This document shows positions 7,996 through 16,368 of a stretch of DNA of 53,088 bases, piece after piece. Made by a program: the position numbers and the translations under genes. Under the pieces are notes generated by a model, which saw only the letters and a list, made by a program, of their open reading frames with translations, ran no database searches and was not told the DNA's origin. The DNA comes from Clostridiaceae bacterium (GTDB lineage Bacteria > Bacillota > Clostridia > Lachnospirales > Lachnospiraceae): positions 1 through 53,088 of the forward strand of contig QXWR01000035.1 of NCBI GenBank assembly GCA_009911065.1, given 5' to 3'. The first letter of the stretch is position 1; every line of letters begins with the position of its first letter.

Positions 7996-9054
7996 ATGGA
8001 TTTTGCTGGTTTGATTCAGACGGACGAGTACGAATTTTTACGGACTCACAGACGGCTGGGGAAAAGAATTATGCTTTTAGGTCCGGGGGGAAGTTATGCT
8101 TATGGAACAAATTGTGAGAACAGTGACATTGATCTGAGAGGGATTACGTTGAATCTTCCGTCGGATTTAATCGGTATGACGGCGTTTGAACAATATGAGG
8201 ACCCAAATACAGACACAGTGATTTATTCCTTTAATAAGATGGTAAAGCTGCTTTTGGATTGCAATCCCAACACCTGCGAGATTTTGGGACTCAAAAAAGA
8301 TCAGTATGTGATTCAGTCTCCCTTGGGGAAGGAACTTTTGGATAACCAAAAGATTTTTTTGTCCAAACGGGCCATTCAGTCTTTTGGCGGTTATGCAGGA
8401 GCACAGCTGCGGCGGCTTCAGAATGCCATCGCAAGAGATTCCATACCTCAAAGAGAGCGGGAGCGCCATATTCTCAATTCGGTGAATCATGCTCTGGAAG
8501 ATTTTAACAGGCGGTATGAACATTTTCAGAAGGGAAAAATTCGGCTTTACATCGATCAGGCAGAGAATCCCCAACTGGACACGGAAATTTTTGTAGATGC
8601 CCATTATAGCCATCTGCCTTTGCGGGATTATGAAAATATGTGGTCTGTCATGCACAGCGTAGTAAAAGATTATGACAAAATCGGAAAGCGAAATCGGAAA
8701 AAGGATGACAATCACTTAAATAAACATGCCATGCACTTAATCCGGCTTTTTATGATGGCAGTGGATCTTCTGGAAAAGGGAGAGATTCTTACCTGGCGGG
8801 GAGGGGATCTGGATCTTTTGATGAAAATTCGCAATGGTGGATTTATGAAGGAGGACCGGACGTTTTGCAGGGATTTTTATGAAATTTTGGGAGAATACGA
8901 GAAACGGCTTGAGCAGGCGGCAAGAGAGACCATTTTGCCAGACAATCCGGATATGGAAGCAGTGGAGGCATTTGTGGAGCGGGTGAACCGGGCGGCTATT
9001 GAGGAAAGGGAAGAATCCGAAAGCATGGGAAAAACTTTTTCGTTGTCAGATTAA
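7996..9054 (+). CDS. Predicted nucleotidyltransferase, RlaP/DNA polymerase beta superfamily (PF10127-like)
   Basis: A 352-residue soluble protein. Residues 31-46 carry the nucleotidyltransferase signature: GGSYAYGT followed by ENSDIDLRG, with the two Mg2+-binding aspartates of the D-x-D pair at 44 and 46. This is the pattern of the stand-alone predicted nucleotidyltransferases (COG3541 type). The rest is helical with many charged residues and no recognised second domain. The start at 7996 is preceded by GGGGAGGATGGAAG; an in-frame ATG 30 codons earlier is not supported. The substrate is unknown; transfer of a nucleotide to RNA, protein or a small molecule are all possible. A distant second member lies at 19120, on the other side of the sugar-acid operon. 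Confidence 0.82.
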   Translation: MDFAGLIQTDEYEFLRTHRRLGKRIMLLGPGGSYAYGTNCENSDIDLRGITLNLPSDLIGMTAFEQYEDPNTDTVIYSFNKMVKLLLDCNPNTCEILGLKKDQYVIQSPLGKELLDNQKIFLSKRAIQSFGGYAGAQLRRLQNAIARDSIPQRERERHILNSVNHALEDFNRRYEHFQKGKIRLYIDQAENPQLDTEIFVDAHYSHLPLRDYENMWSVMHSVVKDYDKIGKRNRKKDDNHLNKHAMHLIRLFMMAVDLLEKGEILTWRGGDLDLLMKIRNGGFMKEDRTFCRDFYEILGEYEKRLEQAARETILPDNPDMEAVEAFVERVNRAAIEEREESESMGKTFSLSD

Positions 9055-9071
9055 AACCGTTGAGATACAAT
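9043..9071 (+). promoter_or_regulatory. Promoter of the GntR/FCD regulator gene
   Basis: TTGTCA (9043-9048), 17 bp, TACAAT (9066-9071). It overlaps the last codons of the upstream gene and lies 40 bp before the regulator ATG, so the regulator has its own transcript. Confidence 0.65.
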
Positions 9072-9110
9072 AAAAACAGATGAAGGAAAAAATGGATTGG
9101 AGGAAAAAAC

Positions 9111-9839
9111 ATGAACAGACAGGCTTCGCCTGGAGGAAAATCCCTTTCGGAACAGGCGGCAGAGATGATTCGACAATATATTGGGGAAAAAGAGATGGAG
9201 AAGGGAGATAAGCTTCCCAATGAATTTCAGCTGATGGAACTTTGTAGTGTCAGCCGCAGCACCATACGGGAAGCCATTAAGATACTTACTTTTGAAGGAT
9301 TGGTTGAGGTGGTGCGGGGAAGCGGTACTTATATTGCAGAACAGAAGACGCCAGTGATGGAGGCAGATCCCATGGGATTTTATGAGGAGGATACCAATTT
9401 GCCCCAAAAAGCCTTGGATTTTTTTGAGGTCCGGCTGATGTTAGAGCCAGAGATTGCTGCTATGGCGGCGGCAAATGCCACTTATAAAGACTGCCAGAAG
9501 CTTCTGGAGTTAGAGGCGCAGGTCAGAAAGGAGATTGTGGCAGGACGCTCTTACTATGAGTATGACATTCAGTTTCATAAACAAATTGCCAAATGTTCCA
9601 AAAATCAGATTGCCTATAAGCTGATGGAGATTATAACCACGGGGATTCCCGTATTTGTACAGGTGACGAAAAATTCTCTTACGGATCAGACCTTGTATTA
9701 TCACAAGGCAATTGCAGAGTCTATATCTTCTGGAGATGCAGTGGGAGCCAGATGTGGAATGATTGGTCATCTAAGCCACAACCGGAAAACCATGTTGGAT
9801 GAAGTGGAGAAACAGAAGATGAAGGAAAAGTCACAGTGA
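9111..9839 (+). CDS. FadR/GntR-family transcriptional regulator with FCD domain
   Basis: A 242-residue DNA-binding regulator. Residues about 11-75 are the GntR winged helix-turn-helix (GDKLPNEFQLMELCSVSRSTIREAIKILTFEGLVEVVRGSGTYI in pieces: SVSRSTIREAIK is the recognition helix). Residues about 95-230 form an all-helical FCD ligand domain (FFEVRLMLEPEIAAMAA, then YDIQFHKQIAKCS with the metal- or ligand-binding D-x-x-x-H and a later H at YYHKAI). Relatives (UxuR, ExuR, LldR, DgoR) sense sugar acids or organic acids and mostly repress. A ribosome site GGAGG lies 9 bp before ATG. The adjacent operon promoter is embedded in a 15-bp inverted repeat that is a good candidate operator. Confidence 0.93.
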   Translation: MNRQASPGGKSLSEQAAEMIRQYIGEKEMEKGDKLPNEFQLMELCSVSRSTIREAIKILTFEGLVEVVRGSGTYIAEQKTPVMEADPMGFYEEDTNLPQKALDFFEVRLMLEPEIAAMAAANATYKDCQKLLELEAQVRKEIVAGRSYYEYDIQFHKQIAKCSKNQIAYKLMEIITTGIPVFVQVTKNSLTDQTLYYHKAIAESISSGDAVGARCGMIGHLSHNRKTMLDEVEKQKMKEKSQ

Positions 9840-9998
9840 CCAAAACTTAGGTTCAGATGGTTGGGCCGAAAGGAGAATGGACGCTTGAATTGTGAACAAA
9901 GTCATCATACGTCTGATTATATAAAAAATGAAGTATTGGTAATAATCACGGTTTAAATATAAAAAACAAAAAAATATTAAGAAAAATGGATAAAACTA

Positions 9999-10046
9999 TT
10001 GACATAAGATGTCTGATGTGATAATCTAAAAACATCAGACATCTTA
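9999..10046 (+). promoter_or_regulatory. TRAP/sugar-acid operon promoter inside an inverted-repeat operator
   Basis: TTGACA (9999-10004) is followed by an extended -10 TGTGATAAT (10017-10025; 15-bp spacer) or TAATCT (10022-10027; 17 bp). Arms TAAGATGTCTGATGT (10005-10019) and ACATCAGACATCTTA (10032-10046) are a perfect 15-bp inverted repeat spanning the spacer and start region. A third ACGTCTGAT lies at 9909-9917. The placement suits repression by the GntR/FCD protein encoded just upstream. The hairpin could also form in the 5' end of the RNA. Confidence 0.75.
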
Positions 10047-10102
10047 TTTGTTTGGGGCAATCATTTACACATGAATTAAGGTTCAGGAAAGGAAGGTATT
10101 TT

Positions 10103-11173
10103 ATGAAAAAGGGTATTGTATTTATGATGGCGCTTGGATTGGCAGCAGGATTGACAGCGTGTGGCGGTTCTGGCAGCGCAGCAGGCGGGGGAGGGCAGGC
10201 AGGAAGCGGTCAGACCGGAGGAGAGGCAGCAGCACCCCAAGGGGCAGACCAGGGGGAGAGTATTCACTTTACTCTGGCTATGGTGGACAATACTTCTTCC
10301 AATTATTACAAAGGTGCAAGCAAAATTGCAGAGTGTGTATCTGAAGCTACAGAAGGAAAAATCACCATTACCATACAGGCAGGCGGAACTTTGGGGGGAG
10401 AAAGCGATACATTGGATATGGCCATTCAGGGAGATTTGGACATTGCTTCCTGTGCAAACTCTGTACTTGCCAATTACATTCCAGAGATGAATATTTTAGA
10501 TCAGGCATTTTTGTGGGACAGTGCAGATCAGGCGAACTATGCTGTGGAGCACGAGCTGGGGGATTTGATTCAGGCAAAGGCCAATGCCCAAGGGATTCAT
10601 GTGATTGGTTATATGGAATCGGGTTTTAGGGATGTATTTTCTACAAAACCCATTCAGTCTATGGCTGACTTTAAGGGAGTGAAAATCCGTGTGATGCAAA
10701 ATGATGGGCAGCTGATGGCGTTTACTTCTTTTGGAGCAAATCCCATTGCCTTATCTGCCTCGGAACAATTTACAGCCTTGCAGCAGGGAACCATTGATGC
10801 ATGTGAAAATGCTGTGTCCAACTGCTGGATTAATAAGTTTTATGAGGCAGGAGTCAATTCGGTAATCAATACAAAGCATTGTTTTGTCTATATTCCTCTT
10901 TGCATGAGCGACAATGCCTGGAATAAGATTCCAGAAGATCTTCGGGATACTTTTGTGAAAGCTGTGTGGGAAGGGTGCAGAGAGCAGTGGAAATATCTGG
11001 ATGAGTCCAATGAAGAGGCAAAGGGAAAACTGGAAGAAGCAGGCGTTGCTTTTTACGATGTTGATGTGGAAGAAATGAAAGCAGCTTACACAGCAGAACA
11101 GCAGAAAAACGGGACAAGCTATGATGAGGAATGGATTGCAGCAGTAGATGCAGCAAAGGCAGCTGTCCAGTAA
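10103..11173 (+). CDS. dctP: TRAP transporter substrate-binding lipoprotein (DctP family)
   Basis: A 356-residue extracytoplasmic solute receptor. The signal peptide ends in lipobox LTAC, followed by a Gly/Ser/Ala-rich linker (GGSGSAAGGGGQAGSGQTGG), so it is membrane-anchored rather than free as in Gram-negatives. The mature domain has DctP features: FTLAMVDNTSSNYYKGASK at the start, IQAGGTLGGESDTLDMAIQGDLDIA, and FKGVKIRVMQNDGQLMAF, which contains the conserved arginine that binds the substrate carboxylate. Start at 10103 is chosen for its GGAAAGGAAGG site and because the signal peptide begins there. First gene of the operon after the operator promoter. An acidic sugar is the likely ligand from the enzymes downstream. 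Confidence 0.93.
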   Translation: MKKGIVFMMALGLAAGLTACGGSGSAAGGGGQAGSGQTGGEAAAPQGADQGESIHFTLAMVDNTSSNYYKGASKIAECVSEATEGKITITIQAGGTLGGESDTLDMAIQGDLDIASCANSVLANYIPEMNILDQAFLWDSADQANYAVEHELGDLIQAKANAQGIHVIGYMESGFRDVFSTKPIQSMADFKGVKIRVMQNDGQLMAFTSFGANPIALSASEQFTALQQGTIDACENAVSNCWINKFYEAGVNSVINTKHCFVYIPLCMSDNAWNKIPEDLRDTFVKAVWEGCREQWKYLDESNEEAKGKLEEAGVAFYDVDVEEMKAAYTAEQQKNGTSYDEEWIAAVDAAKAAVQ

Positions 11174-11183
11174 GGAGAAGGAA

Positions 11184-11690
11184 ATGAAAGGACTGAAAAA
11201 AGTATTGTCGTATATCACCACTGCAGAATATGCAGTCATGATTGCCGCCTTTGTGGCAATGGTGCTGGCTTACTTTATTTCTGTGGTGAACCGGAATCTA
11301 ATCAAAGCTGCCATGCCTTGGACAGAGGAAGTGGCGTTGTACAGTATGACGTATATGGCTCTTTTGGGAACAGAAGTAGGGCTGCGGGACGGTACCCAGG
11401 TGGCTGTGACTGCAGTGGTTGATAAGCTTCATGGGGTGGTCCGGAAGGTAGTAGATTTGGCGAAGCAGATTGTGTTGGAAATTTTTTCTTTTGTGATGGT
11501 AAAGGCTGGAATGGCTTTGTTTCTCAAACAGATGCAGACAGGACAGACCACACCAGTGCTGAAAATTCCCATGTGGTTTATGTATTTTTCCCTGGTACTT
11601 GCTTTTGGGCTGATTTTTCTTATACAGGCAGTCACTTTAGTAGAAAAGATTATGGCTTTTGGAAAAAAGGATGGGGAGGTGGATTCATGA
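11184..11690 (+). CDS. dctQ: TRAP transporter small permease (DctQ family)
   Basis: A 168-residue protein with four predicted hydrophobic helices, the usual DctQ size. The conserved NRNLIKAAMPWTEEVALYSMTYMALLG region (R-x-x-x-x-x-x-W-x-E-E core) is present. The ATG at 11184 has AAGGAGAAGG upstream and follows dctP by 10 bp; an earlier in-frame ATG lies within dctP. The last codons overlap dctM as ATGA, so Q and M are translationally coupled. It forms the membrane complex with DctM. Confidence 0.92.
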   Translation: MKGLKKVLSYITTAEYAVMIAAFVAMVLAYFISVVNRNLIKAAMPWTEEVALYSMTYMALLGTEVGLRDGTQVAVTAVVDKLHGVVRKVVDLAKQIVLEIFSFVMVKAGMALFLKQMQTGQTTPVLKIPMWFMYFSLVLAFGLIFLIQAVTLVEKIMAFGKKDGEVDS

Positions 11691-12961
11691 ATGCGGGGAT
11701 TATCTTATTTGCTGCTTTTGCCTTTTGCCTGATCATTGGTGTGCCGGTTTCCATCTCCCTTGGAGTAGCTTCCCTCTGTTCGGTTGTTTTTGGAGGATTG
11801 TCTGCTTCCTCCACAGTGATCGCCCAACGGATTTTCGGCGGTCTTCAGTCCACTTCCATTATGGCCATTGCATTTTTTGTTCTGGCTGGAAATTTGATGA
11901 CTCAGGGAGGAATTTCCAAGCGGATTGTAAATTTTGCCAACTGTCTGGTGGGAAACGTGCGTGGCGGTATGAGTCTTGCTCTGGTATTGGCATGTGCCTT
12001 TTTTGCCGCCCTGTCTGGTTCTGCTCCGGCCACGGTTATTGCTATTGGCACGATGCTATATGGAGATATGGTGAAGCTTGGTTATCCAGGGGACAGGACA
12101 GCTGGCCTTCTGGTTGTATCTGGAGGTCTTGGCCCGATCATTCCCCCTTCGATTATCATGGTGATCTACTGTACTCTTACCGGAGCCTCTGTGGGAAACA
12201 TGTTTAAACAGGGAATGATGATTGGTGTTACCATAATGATTGTGCTCATGGCAGAAGTGATTTATTTTGCCAATAAGGAGAAATGGCCCAAGCAAAGTGT
12301 GAAACGAAGCGGGGGCGACGTGTTGAAAATCCTGATTGATGCCATTCCGGCCCTTATGACTCCGGTTATTATTTTGGGAGGCATTTATTCAGGTATGCTG
12401 ACTGCCACAGAAAGCGCGGCAGTTGCCGTTGTGTGGGCAGCCATAGCCGGACTGTTTATTTACAAGGAACTGACTATTAAAGATCTGATTCCGATTTTGA
12501 AGGATTCGGCCAAAAGCTCAGCCATGCTGTTGTTTATTATTGCAGCATCTACAGCGTTTTCCTGGGTATTTACTTTTTCAGGAGCTTCTCAGGCTTTAGT
12601 GAATGCAGTGATTGCTATGAACTTAAACGCCACGCTGTTTTGCTTTGTGGTGGCGGTGATTCTGTTGATTTTCGGAACTTTTATGGAAGGAACCGCCATT
12701 GCGGTTTTGTTGGTTCCGGTGCTGTGGCCGATTGCACAGAGTATGGGGATTGATGTGATTCATTTTGGCATGATTGTATGTATATCCAATGTGGTCGGCA
12801 CTATGACGCCGCCAGTGGCCGTGAATATTTTCTCGGCATCAACCGTATCAAAACTGAAAATGGGCGACATTGCAAAGGCAGAGATTCCATTTCTGATCGG
12901 ATATGTGGGGGTGTTTTTACTTTGTGTGTTCTCCAAAACGTTCTGCACATTTTTAATTTAG
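11687..12961 (+). CDS. dctM: TRAP transporter large permease (DctM family)
   Basis: A 424-residue, roughly 12-helix permease that couples Na+ entry to solute import. DctM signatures: FVLAGNLMTQGGISKRIVNFANCLVG, SGSAPATVIAIGTMLYGDM and GGLGPIIPPSIIMVIYCTLTGASVGNMF (the conserved P-P-S motif), with a second inverted half ending in NVVGTMTPPVAVNIFSAS. The ATG at 11687 overlaps the dctQ stop (ATGA) behind GGGGAGGTGG. About 70 bp separate it from the isomerase-like gene, without an evident terminator, so the enzymes are probably co-transcribed. Confidence 0.94.
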   Translation: MNAGIILFAAFAFCLIIGVPVSISLGVASLCSVVFGGLSASSTVIAQRIFGGLQSTSIMAIAFFVLAGNLMTQGGISKRIVNFANCLVGNVRGGMSLALVLACAFFAALSGSAPATVIAIGTMLYGDMVKLGYPGDRTAGLLVVSGGLGPIIPPSIIMVIYCTLTGASVGNMFKQGMMIGVTIMIVLMAEVIYFANKEKWPKQSVKRSGGDVLKILIDAIPALMTPVIILGGIYSGMLTATESAAVAVVWAAIAGLFIYKELTIKDLIPILKDSAKSSAMLLFIIAASTAFSWVFTFSGASQALVNAVIAMNLNATLFCFVVAVILLIFGTFMEGTAIAVLLVPVLWPIAQSMGIDVIHFGMIVCISNVVGTMTPPVAVNIFSASTVSKLKMGDIAKAEIPFLIGYVGVFLLCVFSKTFCTFLI

Positions 12962-13031
12962 ATCGGTTTGGTTAGATCAGACTTTTGGGAGTGGATGAAA
13001 AAGAGACAAAAAACAATGAGAAGGAGGTTTT

Positions 13032-13835
13032 ATGATACAGGGAGAAATAACAAAAAAACGGATGGAGCAGTGGAAGTTTCGTTCGCCAGAGGAAGAAGGA
13101 TTTCATGAAGTGATTGGTCCGCAAAAGGCAGATTGTGAGGCGGTTTTTATCTACCGCTTGAATCTGTCCAGGGGGAAGACTTATATTCTTTATACAAAAG
13201 AGAAGGAAATGAACGGAGCCTGTATAAAAGGCATGGCAAAGGTATCCTGGGACGGAATGGAAAAAGACTGTAAAAAGCTGGATTCCTTTTATGTGACCGG
13301 AAACATGGAAGTCAAGATTGAGGCAAAAGAAGACTGTTGTTTTTATCTAGGCGCTGCAGTGGATGAAGGGTATGGAAAACCGTTTTTCCGGACTTTTGAT
13401 AAGAACCTGCCTTTGGGAGAAATTCATCAGATTCACGGAAAAGGCGTAGGCAGCCGGGAGGTGTTTATGACTGTCAATCCGGAAGTTCCAGCCTCTCGTC
13501 TTCTGGCAGGACTTACCTGGAGTGAAAATGGGACCTGGACCAGCTGGCCGCCTCATCAGCACGAACAGGATTTGGAAGAGGTGTATTGTTATTTTGATAT
13601 GGAGCCGCCTCATTTTGGACTTCATTTAAGTTATGTAGAGCCAGGAGACATTGAAAATGTGACGGTTCATACCGTGTGCAGCGGAACCATGATTCTTGCT
13701 CCCAGGGGGTATCATCCCACAGTAGCCTCGCCTGGTACAAGGAATGGGTATTTTTGGGTACTGGCAGCCCATTCTCACAAAAGTCGGCGCTATGATTTGG
13801 CGGTGCTGGACCAGAAGCGGGCAGAATTTAATTAA
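13032..13835 (+). CDS. IolB/KduI-family cupin isomerase (5-deoxyglucuronate or 5-keto-4-deoxyuronate isomerase-like)
   Basis: A 267-residue bicupin. The C-terminal cupin carries WSENGTWTSWPPHQHEQDLEE, giving metal ligands His175, His177 and Glu182, with His228 (GYHPTVASPG) as the fourth. HQIHGKGVGSREVFMTVNP matches the interdomain stretch of the IolB/KduI superfamily. IolB isomerises 5-deoxyglucuronate in inositol breakdown; KduI isomerises 5-keto-4-deoxyuronate in pectin breakdown and also acts on uronates. No other inositol gene is nearby, while a KduD-like SDR lies in the same operon, so a uronate-type substrate is the better guess. AAGGAGG lies 6 bp before ATG. Exact substrate not assigned. 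Confidence 0.85.
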   Translation: MIQGEITKKRMEQWKFRSPEEEGFHEVIGPQKADCEAVFIYRLNLSRGKTYILYTKEKEMNGACIKGMAKVSWDGMEKDCKKLDSFYVTGNMEVKIEAKEDCCFYLGAAVDEGYGKPFFRTFDKNLPLGEIHQIHGKGVGSREVFMTVNPEVPASRLLAGLTWSENGTWTSWPPHQHEQDLEEVYCYFDMEPPHFGLHLSYVEPGDIENVTVHTVCSGTMILAPRGYHPTVASPGTRNGYFWVLAAHSHKSRRYDLAVLDQKRAEFN

Positions 13836-13867
13836 AGAATTTTTGGGCATTTGTAAAAAAGGAGAAG

Positions 13868-14980
13868 ATGATGAATAGACAGGAATCGATTTACCTTCCC
13901 CAGTTTACCATTGGAGAAGATGCTTTTGACGCATTTTCCGTGGAGATGGGGAGATATGGAAATAAGGTGGTGATTGTTCATGGGGAGCGAGCTTGGAATG
14001 CCTCAAAGGAATACGTTCTTCCAGCTCTTGAGAAGGCAGGACTTACCGTGACTGGGGAGATTCTTTACGGTCATGAGGCTACCTATGCCAATACACAAAG
14101 AATTGCAGAAAGCCCGGAAGTGATAAATGCAGATATGGTCATTGCAGTAGGCGGGGGGAAGTGCATTGATACGGTAAAACTGGCGGCAGATTATGCGGGA
14201 AAACCAGTGTTTACGATTCCTTCTATCGCTTCTAACTGTGCTCCCGTGACAAAAATCAGCATTATGTACAATGAGAACGGATCATTTAAAGACATTCCCA
14301 AATTAAAACAGGTTCCGGCTCACTGTTTTATTAATCCCAGAATCATTCTTGCTGCGCCGGTTCGGTATTTATGGGCAGGAATCGGGGATGCCATGGCAAA
14401 ACATGTGGAATCTTCCTGGTCTGCCAAGGCGGGAGAGGCCTTGAGTTTTGGAAGCGATTTGGGTATCACGTCTGGGCGGATGTGTTTTTATCCCATGTTA
14501 AGGGACGCGGTGAAGGCTATGGAAGATGCAAAGCAGGGAACTGTCAGCGAAGAACTGCAGAACACCCTGTTAAATATTATTGTTTCGCCAGGAATTGTTT
14601 CTGTATCGGTTCATCCAAATTACAATGGCGGTGTGGCACATGCCTTGTTTTATGGGCTGACCAGCCGGAAGCATATTGAGAAAAATCATCTTCATGGGGA
14701 AGTGGTATCTTACGGAACTTTGGTAAATCTGATTTTAGATCAGGATTGGGAGAGATTAGAACAGGCATATAAGCTGAATCAGTCCATTCAACTTCCGGTG
14801 TGTCTGGCAGATTTGGAGCTGGAGCAAGACGATCCTTTGGAGGATGTGCTGGAAGTGACCATGGCAAATCAGGAGTTGTCCCACACTCCCTATCCGGTGA
14901 CAAAGGAAAGTATCCGGCAGGCAATCCGGGATTTGGAACATTATCAGCCTGGGGCAGACAGCAAAGTTTTGTCAGCCTGA
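13868..14980 (+). CDS. Metal-dependent alcohol dehydrogenase, glycerol dehydrogenase/HcxA-like
   Basis: A 370-residue dehydroquinate-synthase-like/iron-alcohol-dehydrogenase fold. NAD-binding motif AVGGGKCIDT lies at about residues 94-103 and the conserved PSIASNCAPVTKISIMY strand follows. Metal ligands are Asp174 (GIGDAMAKH), His258 (GVAHALFYG) and His276 (HLHGEVV). This pattern belongs to the GldA/HcxA group, which oxidises glycerol or reduces 2-oxo and hydroxy acids. Within this operon a sugar-acid or keto-acid substrate is more likely than glycerol. The start at 13868 has AAAGGAGAAG 2-9 bp upstream; the second ATG (13871) is also possible. It sits 32 bp after the isomerase-like gene. Confidence 0.85.
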   Translation: MMNRQESIYLPQFTIGEDAFDAFSVEMGRYGNKVVIVHGERAWNASKEYVLPALEKAGLTVTGEILYGHEATYANTQRIAESPEVINADMVIAVGGGKCIDTVKLAADYAGKPVFTIPSIASNCAPVTKISIMYNENGSFKDIPKLKQVPAHCFINPRIILAAPVRYLWAGIGDAMAKHVESSWSAKAGEALSFGSDLGITSGRMCFYPMLRDAVKAMEDAKQGTVSEELQNTLLNIIVSPGIVSVSVHPNYNGGVAHALFYGLTSRKHIEKNHLHGEVVSYGTLVNLILDQDWERLEQAYKLNQSIQLPVCLADLELEQDDPLEDVLEVTMANQELSHTPYPVTKESIRQAIRDLEHYQPGADSKVLSA

Positions 14981-15016
14981 CGGATTTGGGGTTACAAAGA
15001 ACATAAGGAGTAGAAA

Positions 15017-16264
15017 ATGGCAGTAAAGATTCAGGATATTAAAGTGATCTGCACAGCGCCAGAGGGAATTAACCTGGTGGTGGTTAAGGTGGAAACCAGT
15101 GAACCTGGACTTTATGGTTTGGGCTGCGCTACCTTTGCCTACCGTCATCTGGCTGTGAAGCTGGTGGTGGAAGAGTACCTAAGGCCTCTTTTGTCTGGCA
15201 GATGTGTGGAGGATATTGAAGATTTATGGCAGCTGATGCATCAAAACGGTTATTGGAGAAATGGTCCTATTGAAAACAATGCGATTTCAGGGGTGGATAT
15301 GGCCCTTTGGGATATTAAGGGGAAAATGGCCAACATGCCGGTTTATCAGCTGTTTGGGGGAAAGTGCCGGGAAGGGATTCCAGTATACCGCCATGCAGAT
15401 GGAAGGGATTTAACGGAATTATGTGAAAATATTCAGCGGTTTCAGGAAATGGGAATCACCGCGATTCGCTGTCAGTGTGGCGGCTATGGGGGAGAATCCT
15501 ATGGACAGACGCCAGCACTGGCTCCTGTGGGCGCCAAACCGGGAGTATATTTGGATGGCCGGAAATACATTCGGGATACCGTAAAGCTCTTTGAGGGCAT
15601 TCGCAGCCGTATAGGAGAGGAAGTGCAGCTGGTGCATGATGTCCATGAGCGGATTGCCCCTGGGGAAGCGGTGAAGCTGGCAAAAGAGCTGGAGCCTTTT
15701 GATTTGCTGTTTTTGGAAGATCCAGTGGCCATTGAGCAGACTGAATGGCTTCAACGGATTCGGGAACAATCCATGACGCCGATAGCAGAAGGGGAATTGT
15801 TTAACAATCCCAGAGAGTGGAAGAAGTTAATTACAGAAAGGCTGATTGATTTTATTCGGGTACATATCAGTCAGATTGGAGGAATTACTCCGGCAAGAAA
15901 ACTGCAGATTTTTGCAGAGCAGTTTGGGGTGCGGACCGCGTGGCATGGTCCGGGGGATATGTCGCCCCTGGCTCATGCAGCTAACATTCATATTGATTTA
16001 GCCGCCCCTAACTTTGGGGTGCAGGAATGGTCTGGAATTGAACCTCCCAACTTTGTAATTCAGCAGTTAAAAGGCCCTCACGGAGCGTTGCTGGAAGTCT
16101 TTCCTGGATTGCCGGAGTTTAAGGATGGTTATGTGTATGCCAATGACAGGCCTGGGCTTGGAGTGGATTTGAATGAGAAGGAAGCAAAGAAATATCCGTG
16201 TGAAAATGTGGTGACTACCTGGACTCAGACCCGAAGGCGGGATGGGGCGCTGCAGACGCCATAA
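15017..16264 (+). CDS. Enolase-superfamily dehydratase, RspA/D-mannonate dehydratase-like
   Basis: A 415-residue mandelate racemase/muconate lactonising enzyme-type barrel protein. GPIENNAISGVDMALWDIKGK and PVYQLFGGKCREGIPVYRHADG are hallmark RspA/ManD stretches. Metal ligands are expected at Asp208 in HDVHER, at Glu in FLEDPV and at Glu in AEGELFNNP; His210 and the later His of WHGPGDMSPLAHAAN are candidate acid/base residues. The C-terminal KYPCENVVTTWTQTRRRDGALQTP (WTQTRRRDG piece) is typical. ManD-type members dehydrate D-mannonate or D-gluconate to 2-keto-3-deoxygluconate, but the subgroup varies greatly in activity. AAGGAG is 6 bp before ATG. It is one of two dehydratases in the operon. 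Confidence 0.9.
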   Translation: MAVKIQDIKVICTAPEGINLVVVKVETSEPGLYGLGCATFAYRHLAVKLVVEEYLRPLLSGRCVEDIEDLWQLMHQNGYWRNGPIENNAISGVDMALWDIKGKMANMPVYQLFGGKCREGIPVYRHADGRDLTELCENIQRFQEMGITAIRCQCGGYGGESYGQTPALAPVGAKPGVYLDGRKYIRDTVKLFEGIRSRIGEEVQLVHDVHERIAPGEAVKLAKELEPFDLLFLEDPVAIEQTEWLQRIREQSMTPIAEGELFNNPREWKKLITERLIDFIRVHISQIGGITPARKLQIFAEQFGVRTAWHGPGDMSPLAHAANIHIDLAAPNFGVQEWSGIEPPNFVIQQLKGPHGALLEVFPGLPEFKDGYVYANDRPGLGVDLNEKEAKKYPCENVVTTWTQTRRRDGALQTP

Positions 16265-16368
16265 TTTTATAAGGAGTGAAGAGGCGATCAAAGAACAGGC
16301 GGTCTATAAAAGTCTGACAGAAAGATTTTACAAATACAATTTATAATTAAGAAAGGATGGGTAAGATT

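Noticed and set aside
10005..10046. Invertible phase-switch element at the TRAP promoter
   Set aside because: Arms are only 12 bp apart and no recombinase gene is nearby; an operator fits better.
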